A stretch of 64,000 nt of DNA. Source: CBDUEV01 sp965366365. Its GTDB lineage: Bacteria > Actinomycetota > Acidimicrobiia > Spongiisociales > JAENVV01. A program made the translations under genes and the position numbers. The DNA is taken from the NCBI GenBank assembly GCA_965366365.1, contig CBDUEV010000002.1:51287-115286 (forward strand), in the 5' to 3' direction. This document shows, piece by piece, positions 16,405 to 24,807 of this stretch (the stretch's first letter is position 1; each line of letters begins with the position of its first letter). Under the pieces are notes generated by a model. That model made no database searches. It was not told where the DNA came from and saw only the letters and a list, made by a program, of their open reading frames with translations.

Positions 16405-17649
16405 ATGGACTTCGCACTCAGCCCGCGCGCGGCAGAACTCCAGGAGCAGTTGCTCGCCTTCATGGACTCCCATGTCTATCCGGCGGAGCCCGTATATGCC
16501 CAGCAAATGGCCGAATCGGGTGACCCGAGTTTCCATCCGCCCATCATCGAAGAACTCAAGGCGGAAGCCCGGTCCCGAAGCTTGTGGAACCTCTTCCTGC
16601 CGTCCGAGGAATGGGGAGCGGGAGTGTCGGTCCTCGACTACGCACCGCTGGCCGAGATCACCGGCCGCAGCTCACACATCGCTCCCGAGGCCTTGAACTG
16701 CGCCGCGCCCGACACCGGCAATATGGAGATCCTGGAGATGTTCGGGACCGCCGAACAGAAGGACATGTGGCTGCGGCCGCTCCTCGACGGAAGAATCCGG
16801 TCCGCCTTCTCCATGACCGAACCCGATGTCGCCTCCTCCGATGCCCAGAACATCCGCACTCGCATCATCCCCGACGGCGACTCCTACGTGATCCAGGGCC
16901 GGAAATGGTGGTCGTCGGGCGCCTTCTCGCCGCGCTGCAAGGTGTCAATCGTGATGGGCGTCACCAACCCGGACAACGACCCCTATCACCGCCAGAGCAT
17001 GGTGCTGGTTCCGCTCGACTCGCCGGGCGTGACGATCGAACGGGATCTGACGGTGCTCGGATACCGCGACCGCGGCGGGCATCCCGTCATTCACTTCGAC
17101 AACGTCCGCGTTCCCAAGACGAACCTGCTTGGGCAGGAGGGGGGCGGTTTCGCGCTTGCTCAGGCTCGACTCGGCCCTGGTCGGATCCACCATTGCATGC
17201 GGGCGATCGGGATGGCGGAGCGGGCCTTCGACCTCATGTGCAGCCGTGTGCAGGCCCGCCACACGTTCGGCCAGCCGATTTCCGAACACGGCGTGGTGCA
17301 GGACTGGATCGCCGAGGCGCGAATCGCCATCGAACAGGCGCGGTTGCTCACGCTCAAGACGGCCTGGCTGATCGATACCGTCGGAGTCAAGGGGGCTCGC
17401 ATCGAGATCTCGGCCATCAAGGTGGCGGTCCCGCGCATGGCCGTTCAGGTGGTCGATCGTGCCATGCAGGCTTTCGGTGCGGCAGGGTTGAGCAGCGACT
17501 TCCCCTTGGCCGCTATGTACGGCCACCTTCGCACGCTCACCATCGCCGACGGTCCCGACGAAGTGCACAAGCGGACCGTGGCACGGCGCGAACTGCGCCG
17601 CTACGAGCCTGGATTCACTCCGGAACCCTATCCGTACACGGAACTCTGA
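16405..17649 (+). CDS. Acyl-CoA dehydrogenase (ACAD11-like)
   Basis: 414 residues from the ATG at 16405, with GGAGGA seven bases upstream. It has the three-domain acyl-CoA dehydrogenase fold. Flavin/substrate segments include RSAFSMTEPDVASSDAQNI and IQGRKWWSSGA, and the C-terminal helical domain includes FGQPISEHGVVQDWIAEARIAIEQARLL. It ends with TIADGPDEVHKRTVARREL, whose DGPDEVH is typical of ACAD10/11-like members. It forms the trans-2-enoyl-CoA from a CoA thioester and passes electrons to ETF. The chain length is unknown. The longer frame upstream is discarded. Confidence 0.9.
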   Translation: MDFALSPRAAELQEQLLAFMDSHVYPAEPVYAQQMAESGDPSFHPPIIEELKAEARSRSLWNLFLPSEEWGAGVSVLDYAPLAEITGRSSHIAPEALNCAAPDTGNMEILEMFGTAEQKDMWLRPLLDGRIRSAFSMTEPDVASSDAQNIRTRIIPDGDSYVIQGRKWWSSGAFSPRCKVSIVMGVTNPDNDPYHRQSMVLVPLDSPGVTIERDLTVLGYRDRGGHPVIHFDNVRVPKTNLLGQEGGGFALAQARLGPGRIHHCMRAIGMAERAFDLMCSRVQARHTFGQPISEHGVVQDWIAEARIAIEQARLLTLKTAWLIDTVGVKGARIEISAIKVAVPRMAVQVVDRAMQAFGAAGLSSDFPLAAMYGHLRTLTIADGPDEVHKRTVARRELRRYEPGFTPEPYPYTEL

Positions 17650-17787
17650 CCGCTCGCTCGCCTCGGCATACGGTCTGTGGATGGCGGCCGGTGATGCGGC
17701 GCGAGCAGCCCGGCTCGTGGTGGCTCAGGCGGGCGACGGGCAACCCCCGTCCCCCAACCAGGTGGTCCGCTTCATAGTGGGAACAAT

Positions 17788-17813
17788 GGAACCTTCCTCG
17801 TTGTTGGCACGTT
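17788..17813 (+). promoter_or_regulatory. Possible ECF-sigma-type promoter of the WhiB gene
   Basis: GGAACC at 17788-17793 and CGTT at 17810-17813 are 16 bp apart. This is the arrangement of actinobacterial extracytoplasmic-function sigma promoters. Initiation would leave only a few bases before the ATG at 17826. Nothing else is supported in the rest of the 176-bp gap. Confidence 0.4.
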
Positions 17814-17825
17814 TTCCATAGCAAC

Positions 17826-18092
17826 ATGATGTATTTCGACCACACCGACCAGCCGTGGCGGGACTCCGCCGCCTGCCGAGATGACACCGAGGGTCTGTTT
17901 TTCCCAGACGACTCGGATCTCGGTTCCATCAACGCGGCCAAAGCGATCTGCGCCGGTTGTCCCGTGGCCGACGAATGCCTGGCCTACGCGATCGACACCA
18001 ACCAGTCGGAAGGCATCTGGGCCGGAACCACCGCCAAGGAGCGGCGGAGGATCCGCCGGGAATGGCTCGAGGAAGAGCGCCGCGCCAGCTAG
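17826..18092 (+). CDS. WhiB-family Fe-S transcription factor
   Basis: 88 residues. Four cysteines at 17, 42, 45 and 51 (C-x24-C-x2-C-x5-C) are the [4Fe-4S] ligands of the Wbl family. They are followed by the GIWAGTT turn and a basic DNA-contact tail RRRIRR. Wbl proteins act with the primary sigma factor region 4 and respond to NO, O2 or redox state. They are exclusive to actinobacteria and their phages, which anchors the taxonomy of the window. Which Wbl class it belongs to is not clear; the short N-terminus resembles WhiB1/WhiB2. Either of the first two ATGs could be used. Confidence 0.95.
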   Translation: MMYFDHTDQPWRDSAACRDDTEGLFFPDDSDLGSINAAKAICAGCPVADECLAYAIDTNQSEGIWAGTTAKERRRIRREWLEEERRAS

Positions 18093-18148
18093 TCCTCCTC
18101 TGACCGAGGGGCGTAGGATCTTTCCATCGTCGAGAAAAGGGTGACACG

Positions 18149-18589
18149 ATGGGGACGCTTGAAGACCTCCAGAGCCGGGTTGGGGAAGACGTCGGGACAG
18201 GCGACTGGTTGACGATCACTCAGGAGCGGATCGACGCTTTTGCCGATGCAACCGAGGATCGCCAATGGATCCACGTCGACCCCGAGAAGGCTGCGGCCGG
18301 ACCCTTCGGTTCCACCATTGCCCACGGATTCCTGACGCTGTCGCTGATTGCCGGAATCGCTCCGCCATTCGACGTCGAAGGGGTTCGCATGGGCATCAAC
18401 TACGGCCTGGATCGGGTGCGTTTCGTGTCGCCGGTGCCGTCCGGCAGCAGGGTGCGGACGCACTCCAAACTGCTCGAGGTCTCCGAGGTGGCCGGCGGTG
18501 TCCAGCTCAAGACCGAGGTCACGGTCGAGATCGAGGGGGGCGAAAAGCCCGCCTGTGTCGCCGAGACGCTCACGCGTTTGTACTTCTAG
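18149..18589 (+). CDS. MaoC-family enoyl-CoA hydratase
   Basis: 146 residues forming a single hot-dog domain. The hydratase-2 motif is complete: FADATEDRQWIHVDPEKAAAGPFGSTIAHGFLTLSL, with the catalytic D/H pair. It adds water across trans-2-enoyl-CoA to give (R)-3-hydroxyacyl-CoA. It follows the acyl-CoA dehydrogenase and WhiB in the same direction, though promoters intervene. The stop codon overlaps that of the convergent YibE/F gene by four bases. Confidence 0.92.
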   Translation: MGTLEDLQSRVGEDVGTGDWLTITQERIDAFADATEDRQWIHVDPEKAAAGPFGSTIAHGFLTLSLIAGIAPPFDVEGVRMGINYGLDRVRFVSPVPSGSRVRTHSKLLEVSEVAGGVQLKTEVTVEIEGGEKPACVAETLTRLYF

Positions 18590-19734
18590 GCGCTGCCCTC
18601 CGAAGCCTCCCCGGCTGAGAAGCGGGCGGCCAGCCAGGTGGTGATGGGAACGGCGACCACCAGTCCGATCGAGCCGACCAGCGTGCGGACGATCTCGGTC
18701 GCCACGATCTCGCTGTTGGCGATCGAGCCGAGCGACAGGTCCGAGAGGATGAACAGCACCAGGAGCGGCATCGACGCTCCGGCGTAGGCAAGCACCAAGG
18801 TGTTGACGGTGGAGGCGATGTGGTCGCGCCCGACGCGGAGTCCGGCTGAGAACAGATCGGATCGACTGATGTCGGGCCGAGCGGCCCGGATCTCCCACAC
18901 GGCCGACGCCTGCGTGACGGTCACATCATCGAGTGCTCCCAGCGCACCCAGCACCACCCCGGCGAGGATGAGGCCGCCGACGTCGATCTGACCCGGAACC
19001 AGGGTGAGAAAGAAGCTCTCCTCGGTGGCGAATCCCGAGATTCTCGCCGCTCCGATGACCAGGGAAGAGAGGACGGCAGTCAAACCGAGGGCTGCCAGCG
19101 TACCGAGCAAGGCCACGGTGGTCATCGGCGTGAACCCGTGCGCGAGGTAGAGGGCCAGGAAGGCGATCGTGGCGGCTCCGACCACCGCCACCGGCACAGG
19201 GCTTCGACCCTCCAGGAGCGCCGGCACGACGAAGCGAAGGAGAACCCAAATGCTGGCGGCGAGGCCCAGCAAGGCGGCGAGTCCTCTCATGCGCCCCAAC
19301 GCCACGACCGCCACGGCAAATCCCACTGCAACGGCGGCGAGCACGCCCCTCCTCTGTCGGTCGGCCCACTGATACTCGAAGCCCTCCGATCCTCCCTCGA
19401 TCGAACTGAGGACGACCTTCTCGCCGACCTCGAACGTCGGCGACGAAGCGATGAGTGGGAAGTCCTGGTGGAACAGGGATCCGGTGTCCGGTCCCTGGGT
19501 CAGTTCGAAGCTCGCCTTGCGACACGGCAACGCGTCGGCCGGGCTGCCCTCACACGGGCCGATTTCGACCGCCACCACCTCGGCCTCGTACACGGCGTTG
19601 GACACTCCGAGGAAACCGAGGTCGGGAGAAACGGTGTTGCCGGGCCACATCACGAGCAACCCCACCAAGGTGAGCGCCGCCGCCAGGGCCGCGGCGAGGG
19701 CGATGGGGCGCGGATGTGGAGAAACCGGACGCAT
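18586..19734 (-). CDS. YibE/F family membrane protein
   Basis: 382 residues. A first transmembrane helix (about 12-30) is followed by an extracytoplasmic OB-like domain (about 35-130) and then seven or eight helices. The family's GALDDVTVTQASAVWEIRAARPDIS loop and DHIASTVNTLVLAYAGASMPLLVLF segment are clear. YibE/F proteins are conserved in Firmicutes and Actinobacteria and lack a proven substrate; transport is presumed. Confidence 0.9.
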   Translation of the reverse strand: MRPVSPHPRPIALAAALAAALTLVGLLVMWPGNTVSPDLGFLGVSNAVYEAEVVAVEIGPCEGSPADALPCRKASFELTQGPDTGSLFHQDFPLIASSPTFEVGEKVVLSSIEGGSEGFEYQWADRQRRGVLAAVAVGFAVAVVALGRMRGLAALLGLAASIWVLLRFVVPALLEGRSPVPVAVVGAATIAFLALYLAHGFTPMTTVALLGTLAALGLTAVLSSLVIGAARISGFATEESFFLTLVPGQIDVGGLILAGVVLGALGALDDVTVTQASAVWEIRAARPDISRSDLFSAGLRVGRDHIASTVNTLVLAYAGASMPLLVLFILSDLSLGSIANSEIVATEIVRTLVGSIGLVVAVPITTWLAARFSAGEASEGSA

Positions 19735-19834
19735 GCAGCTGACGCTAGTGGGCAGCTGGGAAGATCCTGGTCTTGTCGATACGATTCAGCTGACGCCGGG
19801 CGAGGGCTCCCGGTTGTGACCGAAAGGAGAGCCC

Positions 19835-20251
19835 ATGCCCGTATCAGAAGGTAGCCAGGTTTCCGTCGAGTACACCGGCCGTTTGGCTGACGGATCGGTG
19901 TTCGATAGCTCGGCCGATCGAGAGCCCCTGGTATTCAAGGCCGGCGCCGGCCAGATGATTGCCGGCTTCGACGCCGCCGTGATGGGGATGGAAGTGGGGG
20001 ACGCCAAGACGGTCACCATGCCTCCCGAAGAGGCCTACGGTCCGCGTCTCGAAGGCCTCGAAGAACAGGTGCCGCGCGAGGTCCTTCCGGAAGGCATCGA
20101 GGTCGGTACTCCCCTCAAGGCGGAGCTGAACGATGAGGTGCTGGTGCTGTGGGTGACGGAGATCGGCGACGACGGCGTGACCTTGGACCCGAACCATCCC
20201 CTGGCCGGCGAAACCCTCGAATTCGATATCGAGGTCGTGGCGATCGACTGA
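19835..20251 (+). CDS. FKBP-type peptidyl-prolyl isomerase, SlyD-like
   Basis: 138 residues after a good AAGGAGAG ribosome binding site. It begins with the FKBP half VSVEYTGRLADGSVFDSSADREPLVFKAGAGQMIAGFDAAVMGMEVGD. An inserted flap (YGPRLEGLEEQVPREVLP) follows, then the closing NHPLAGETLEFDIEVVAI. This IF-domain layout is typical of SlyD-type chaperone/isomerases. The His-rich metal-binding tail of E. coli SlyD is absent. It acts in the cytoplasm. Confidence 0.92.
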   Translation: MPVSEGSQVSVEYTGRLADGSVFDSSADREPLVFKAGAGQMIAGFDAAVMGMEVGDAKTVTMPPEEAYGPRLEGLEEQVPREVLPEGIEVGTPLKAELNDEVLVLWVTEIGDDGVTLDPNHPLAGETLEFDIEVVAID

Positions 20252-20469
20252 GAGCCGGCCTCTTCCCGACCGGGTTTTCGAGCCGGAGGGCTCGAGGGCT
20301 CCGCCGGCTATCGGCCGTCGGGGGACCATCCGTCACGGGCTTGCCGAGAGCGGTCCGACCCCCGTCCGGGCGGGATCGATCCTGATCAGATTCGAGTTTG
20401 AGCCCGTCGAGGTGTTTGCGTGACCTGTCCGCTGGGTAAGGCTCTGGCATACGCTCTCGAAAGGCGAGG
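20252..20469. other. 218-bp gap with no supported gene
   Basis: It lies between the isomerase and MscS genes on the plus strand. It is GC-rich with several short complementary tracts but no single convincing hairpin. The last 60 bp are less GC-rich and probably hold the MscS promoter. Confidence 0.4.
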
Positions 20470-21411
20470 ATGATCGAATCCGCGATGGCTCAGGTCGGCA
20501 GCCCGACTGAGGAGATATCCGACTCGGCCGGCAATCTCGTCCAAAGCGTTCTGGAGGCCGTACCGCGGCTTGGTATCGCCGTCGGAATCGTCGTGGCGGG
20601 CTATCTTCTCTCCCGGTTGGTTCGATGGGCCCTCGAGCGAGTCTTCTCGAACAACCACACGCCGAGCTTCGCGCGGGTGATGAGCAAGTTGGCGGGGTGG
20701 ATTGTCCTCGGGGTGGCGGTGTTGATGGGCGTCACGGCAGTGTTTCCTTCGATCGAGCCGGTCGACTTGCTAGCCGGTCTGGGGTTCTTTTCTGTGGCCG
20801 TGGGATTCGCTTTCCAGGACATCCTCGAGAACACCTTGTCCGGAGTACTTCTCTTGTTCCGCCAACCTTTTCAATCGGGCGATCAAATCATGGTCCAGGA
20901 TCAGGCCGGTACCGTCGAGGCGATCACGATCCGGGAGACCCGACTCAAGACCTTCGATGGCAAGCTGGTAGTGATCCCGAATCGCGATGTATACAAGAGT
21001 GCGATTGTGGTGCAGACCCACTACGACCAGCGGCGTCTCTCCTTCATGGTCGGAGCGGCCTACGAGAACGACGCCGCGGAAGCGTGCCGTGTCGTTGTCG
21101 ATACTCTGCGCTCCGTGGATGGAGTGGCGGACGACCCAGCGCCCGAAGCACTGATTTCACAGCTTGGAGTGTCGACCGTTGACATTGAGGCACGCTTCTG
21201 GGCCGACCCTCGCCAGCATGAAGCCCGAGTTCTCATTGATCGCGCCATCAAGGCGGTCAAAGCTGCGCTCGAGGAGGCCGGAATCGAGATGCCGGCGGAC
21301 ATCATCGCCCTGCAGGCCACGCCCAGTTTCCGGGCTGCCATCCAGGGCGACTCGGACGTCACCCCCGGTGGAGGCCTGAAGGCCGGTTCCGAGGTTGCTG
21401 AATCCGCCTAG
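20470..21411 (+). CDS. MscS-family mechanosensitive channel
   Basis: 313 residues with three predicted N-terminal transmembrane helices. The pore helix and beta domain follow: VDLLAGLGFFSVAVGFAFQDILENTLSGVLLLFRQPFQSGDQIMVQDQAGTVEAITIRETRLKTFDGKLVVIPNRDVYKSAIV. This is the classical MscS signature. It should open under membrane tension to release solutes on hypo-osmotic shock. Its stop overlaps the convergent soxR stop by four bases. Confidence 0.93.
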   Translation: MIESAMAQVGSPTEEISDSAGNLVQSVLEAVPRLGIAVGIVVAGYLLSRLVRWALERVFSNNHTPSFARVMSKLAGWIVLGVAVLMGVTAVFPSIEPVDLLAGLGFFSVAVGFAFQDILENTLSGVLLLFRQPFQSGDQIMVQDQAGTVEAITIRETRLKTFDGKLVVIPNRDVYKSAIVVQTHYDQRRLSFMVGAAYENDAAEACRVVVDTLRSVDGVADDPAPEALISQLGVSTVDIEARFWADPRQHEARVLIDRAIKAVKAALEEAGIEMPADIIALQATPSFRAAIQGDSDVTPGGGLKAGSEVAESA

Positions 21412-21872
21412 CCGTCGTCTTCCGAGGGTGGGTGGAGCGGCGAGGGAAGGAAGACCGCACCGGGTCCGCGTGGGGCCACGACGTCTTGCGGATTGCTGAG
21501 TCTGCAGCGCTGCAGACTGAGACAGCCGCACCCGATGCAACCGTCCAGGCCGTCTCTCAGTGCTTCCAGCGCGGCGATCTCCGCGTCCAGACGGGAACGC
21601 CAGGATCGAGAGATCTTGGTCCAATCCGCCTTGGTGGGATTGCGCCGGGAGGGGAGGAGCGAGAGAGCCTGGCGGATCTCGTCGAGGGTGAGGCCGACGT
21701 GACGGGCGGCGGCGATGAACGCCAGCCGGCGCAGCTCGTGCCGCTCGTAGCGTCGCTGCCCACCAGGCGTGCGAGTGGCCTCGATCAGCCCCTGACGTTC
21801 GTAGAAGCGAAGAGCCGAGGCGGCGAAGCCGCTGCGATCGGCCATTTGACTGATAGTGAGTTGGTCGTCCAT
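21408..21872 (-). CDS. soxR: SoxR, redox-sensing MerR-family regulator
   Basis: 154 residues from the ATG at 21872 (MDDQLTISQMADRSGFAASALRFYERQGLI). It has a MerR-type winged helix, a dimerisation helix and the [2Fe-2S] cluster site C112-x2-C115-x-C117-x5-C123 (CIGCGCLSLQRC), diagnostic of SoxR. In actinobacteria SoxR responds mainly to redox-cycling compounds and activates small sets of reductases or exporters. The start is placed here because the upstream extension reads through the operator. It is divergently transcribed from the SDR gene. Confidence 0.95.
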   Translation of the reverse strand: MDDQLTISQMADRSGFAASALRFYERQGLIEATRTPGGQRRYERHELRRLAFIAAARHVGLTLDEIRQALSLLPSRRNPTKADWTKISRSWRSRLDAEIAALEALRDGLDGCIGCGCLSLQRCRLSNPQDVVAPRGPGAVFLPSPLHPPSEDDG

Positions 21873-21886
21873 TCCGCAATTATCTC

Positions 21887-21917
21887 TTGACTTGAAGTCA
21901 ACTTCAAGTTGTATCGT
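21887..21917 (+). promoter_or_regulatory. SoxR/MerR-type promoter with operator in a 19-bp spacer
   Basis: TTGACT (21887-21892) and TATCGT (21912-21917) are separated by 19 bp, the overlong spacer typical of MerR-family promoters. Inside lies a dyad, ACTTGAAGT-CA-ACTTCAAGT (21890-21909), similar in size and symmetry to SoxR boxes. SoxR should untwist this DNA when oxidised and switch on the SDR gene. Confidence 0.8.
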
Positions 21918-21951
21918 GCGATCAGATCGAACTCTGACGACAGGAGCACCC

Positions 21952-22635
21952 ATGCGTACCGCACTCATCACGGGGGGATCGGCCGGGTTTGGGTTGGCGA
22001 CGGCCCGCGAACTCGGCAGACGAGGTTGGAGGGTGACCATCACAGGCCGCCATCCCGAAGCTCTCGCCGCGGCGAGGGAAGTCATCCCAGGTCGTGCCAC
22101 TGCCATACCGGGCGATGTCGCCGATCAGGAACACCGAGCCCGCCTCTCCGACGCAGTGGGGTCGGCACTCGACCTCCTCGTGAACAACGCCAGCGAACTC
22201 GGTCCGAGCCCGCTGCCCCGGCTCTCGGACATCACCGCCGATGCTTTGCGATCCATCTTCGATGTCAATGTGGTGGCGCCGATCGCTCTGGCAGGGCTCC
22301 TTGCCCAGCGGCTCGAGGACCGCAACGGCATCGTGGTCAACCTCAGCTCCGACGCAGCCGTTGAGGCGTATCCCGGCTGGGGCGGATACGGCGCCTCCAA
22401 GGCAGCGCTCGATCAGGCGTCCGCCGTGCTGGCAGCCGAGCATCCCGACCTCACCGTCTACGCCTTCGACCCGGGGGACATGCGCACGGCCATGCATCAG
22501 CGGGCCTTTCCTGGGGAGGACATCTCGGATCGACCGGATCCCGAGACAGTGGTACCTGCCCTCATGCAGCTGATCGAGCAGCGCCCCGCCAGCGGTCGCT
22601 ATTCGGCGGCCTCGCTGCTCGTGGGGTCGAAGTGA
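21952..22635 (+). CDS. Short-chain dehydrogenase/reductase, SoxR-controlled
   Basis: 227 residues from the ATG at 21952 (CAGGAG upstream). It has a Rossmann fold with TGGSAGFGLATARELG (cofactor loop), NNASELG, and the YGASK catalytic pair. The Ser is in VVNLSSDAAV. An Arg/His-containing TGRHPEAL segment after the second strand suggests NADP(H). The substrate is unknown; context suggests a carbonyl or quinone made under redox stress. The stop overlaps the ATG of the next gene (TGATG). Confidence 0.9.
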   Translation: MRTALITGGSAGFGLATARELGRRGWRVTITGRHPEALAAAREVIPGRATAIPGDVADQEHRARLSDAVGSALDLLVNNASELGPSPLPRLSDITADALRSIFDVNVVAPIALAGLLAQRLEDRNGIVVNLSSDAAVEAYPGWGGYGASKAALDQASAVLAAEHPDLTVYAFDPGDMRTAMHQRAFPGEDISDRPDPETVVPALMQLIEQRPASGRYSAASLLVGSK

Positions 22636-23681
22636 TGGCAACGGCAGGTCGACTTCGCCTCGGACTGGATCCGCTGCAGATGGCCGGTTCGCCTCCCGAA
22701 GCGAGAGGGCTGCGTCGCGACGAGGTGCGCCTCATGGTGGCGACCTCGGGGGGCCTGCATGGAACCCGCTTCTCGAACCTGCCTGACCATCTCCGGCGCG
22801 GCGACGTCGTGGTGGTGAACACGTCACCCACCATGCCGGCGGCCGTGCGAGGGTGGCGAGAGGGGCGGGAGATCACGGTGCATTTCTCGCAACTCCATGA
22901 CGACGGCACCTGGACGGTCGAACTTCGGAGAGGCGATCGGTCCGGTCCCATTCGAGACGGGGCGAAGGGGGAGACCTGCAGGGTGCCTGGGGGGAGTGTC
23001 ACGCTACTGGTCTCTGCGGACCGAACGAAAGGGGTGGGCGTGCGACTGTGGCGTGCTCGGGCTGACATCTCGGGTGGTGTTCGACGGTTGATGCGCCGCC
23101 ATGGAGCACCCATCCGGTACGGCTACGTGAGCGGCGATTGGCCACTCGACCACTATCAAACGATCTTCGCCGACCGGTCGCACTGGCCGGGAAGCGCAGA
23201 GATGGCCAGCGCGGCTCGGCCTTTCAGCAGGGACCTGGTGGAGCGATTGCAGTCGAGAGGAGTTCGTTTGGTTCCCGTCGTCCTCGATGCCGGGGTGTCC
23301 TCACTCGAGTCCGGTGAAGCGCCTCCGGCTGAGGCGTTCTCGGTTGGACACGAAACCGCCGTTGCGGTCAACCGGGCCCGCGCTGACGGAGGGCGCGTGA
23401 TCGCAGTGGGCACCACGGTGACCAGAGCGCTGGAATCGTCTGTTGACGAACATGGCGAGGTGCACGCCCGAGCCGGATGGACGAGCCTCGTGCTCGGCCC
23501 CGATCACCCAACCGAGGTGATCGACGGGTTGGTCACCGGATGGCACCCACCTGGGGCGTCGCACGTGAAACTCCTCGAGGCCGTGGCGGGATCCGAGCTG
23601 GTGGATAGGGCCTACCAACGAGCTGTCGAGGAGGGATACCTCTGGCACGAGTTCGGCGACTCCTGCTTCCTCCTGCCGTGA
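22635..23681 (+). CDS. QueA-like protein with altered active-site motifs
   Basis: 348 residues related to S-adenosylmethionine:tRNA ribosyltransferase-isomerase. Fold-defining parts are recognisable (LRRGDVVVVNTSPTMPAAVRG, GGRVIAVGTTVTRALES, VIDGLVTGWHPPGASHVKLLEAVAG). However, QueA's AAPTAGLHF is replaced by ASAARPFS, LHVGAGTF by LDAGVSSL, and VTNFHLP by VTGWHPP. No other queuosine gene is in the window. It may be a paralogue with a different role. Its ATG overlaps the SDR stop, so it is co-translated in the SoxR-controlled unit. Confidence 0.8.
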   Translation: MATAGRLRLGLDPLQMAGSPPEARGLRRDEVRLMVATSGGLHGTRFSNLPDHLRRGDVVVVNTSPTMPAAVRGWREGREITVHFSQLHDDGTWTVELRRGDRSGPIRDGAKGETCRVPGGSVTLLVSADRTKGVGVRLWRARADISGGVRRLMRRHGAPIRYGYVSGDWPLDHYQTIFADRSHWPGSAEMASAARPFSRDLVERLQSRGVRLVPVVLDAGVSSLESGEAPPAEAFSVGHETAVAVNRARADGGRVIAVGTTVTRALESSVDEHGEVHARAGWTSLVLGPDHPTEVIDGLVTGWHPPGASHVKLLEAVAGSELVDRAYQRAVEEGYLWHEFGDSCFLLP

Positions 23682-23711
23682 TGGGCGCTCCGGTGTGATC
23701 CCTCTGGACGC

Positions 23712-23745
23712 GGTCTGACGGAGACTGGCCAGTCTCCGTCAGACC
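23712..23745. terminator. 34-bp perfect palindrome, bidirectional terminator
   Basis: GGTCTGACGGAGACT (23712-23726) is followed by GGCC and then the exact complement (23731-23745). It lies between the convergent QueA-like and DoxX genes. It is one of the strongest hairpins in the window and has no T-tract. Confidence 0.8.
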
Positions 23746-23776
23746 GGAGGAGACGGGGCCCCGGCTTCGGTGGGCG

Positions 23777-24316
23777 TTACTTCAGGAATGGGTGCCGCTG
23801 AACGAGCGGCGTCGTAGCCCAGCGCCTACCAAGGCCCCATGTGTCTCCCGCATGACTCGCCGCCAAGGCCACCAAGGCCAGGGCGTAGACGATCTTGTGG
23901 TCCAAGAAAGGATGGCTTTCCGGCGGCAGGGCGGCCGAGTACATCATGACGAGCAGGAGGGAGCCCGTCGCCGCCGCAATCCGGAGACCGATGCCGAGGA
24001 AGAGGGCGAGACCGATGGCAGCCAGGCCGAGCATCAAGACCCAGTCCAACCACATCTGGCCGGCGAGGTTCTCGTAGAACGCCGCCAGCGGACCGGATGT
24101 CCCCGACTCCAGGAAATGGCGAGTTGGGCTTCCACCGTTGATCCAGGCGGCCTCCGTCCCGGTGGCGAATCCGAAACCGAACGTCTTGTCGAGGAAGGCC
24201 CAGAAGAAGATCGATCCGAGGGCGATCCGCAGCGTTGCCCAAACCCGTTCCGCGATGGGGTAGTGGTGTTTGATGACCAGCGTGTCGCCTTCTCGCCTGC
24301 TGGTGAGGAGCGCCAT
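23777..24316 (-). CDS. DoxX-family membrane protein
   Basis: 179 residues after an AGGAGG site. There are four transmembrane helices: VWATLRIALGSIFFWAFLDKTFGFGF, WLDWVLMLGLAAIGLALFLGIGLRIAAATGSLLLVMMYSA, and KIVYALALVALAASHAG. The NGGSPTRHFL loop before a second soluble segment recalls the DoxD/DoxX subunit of thiosulfate:quinone oxidoreductase. The actual substrate in this organism is unknown. Confidence 0.85.
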   Translation of the reverse strand: MALLTSRREGDTLVIKHHYPIAERVWATLRIALGSIFFWAFLDKTFGFGFATGTEAAWINGGSPTRHFLESGTSGPLAAFYENLAGQMWLDWVLMLGLAAIGLALFLGIGLRIAAATGSLLLVMMYSAALPPESHPFLDHKIVYALALVALAASHAGDTWGLGRRWATTPLVQRHPFLK

Positions 24317-24508
24317 CAGGGTTCCTCCTGGGTCCGATACCCCCGTACTCCCACCATGTCGCGCCGGAGGTGGTCCGACCAGGGCCTTCAGACTCTGCCG
24401 CGGTCTCAGGGTGCGCCACTCCTTGACGAAGGTCGTGGTTCGATGGGCCCATCGGCCCCTTCAGGTCTCGAGCAGGCAAGCGCAGAATGCGGTCAACAGG
24501 AGGTGCGC

Positions 24509-24754
24509 ATGGAAAAGGATGTCATTCTCAATCTGCATCTGTCCGAGGACGAGACCGACACCATGGCCTTTGCGACGCTGACGCTCAGAGGCGACCATTT
24601 CGAGGCGATCGGTAAGGCGCGGAGAAACCCGATCGACCCGCCGATGCCGGTGGTCGGCGAGGAGCTGGCCATTTCCAGGGCTCTCAATGAACTCGCCGCC
24701 AAGGTGACCGAGGCAGCCGGGCAGAAGATCGAGACTTTCCTGGTCAAGGAGTAG
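24509..24754 (+). CDS. DUF1876 (dsRBD-like) protein
   Basis: 81 residues after a strong AGGAGGT site. The pattern is typical of DUF1876: an N-terminal strand-rich ILNLHLSEDETDTMAFATLTLRGDHFEAIGKARRNPIDPPMPVVGEELAISRALNELAAKV. Small proteins of this family are actinobacterial and have no established function. The upstream 192-bp gap contains only a 14-bp palindrome CGATGGGCCCATCG (24441-24454). Confidence 0.85.
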   Translation: MEKDVILNLHLSEDETDTMAFATLTLRGDHFEAIGKARRNPIDPPMPVVGEELAISRALNELAAKVTEAAGQKIETFLVKE

Positions 24755-24807
24755 CTCGAGCCTGAACTAGTCGGGCACCAGGCAGTGGGCTGCGCTACCG
24801 TGCGCCC

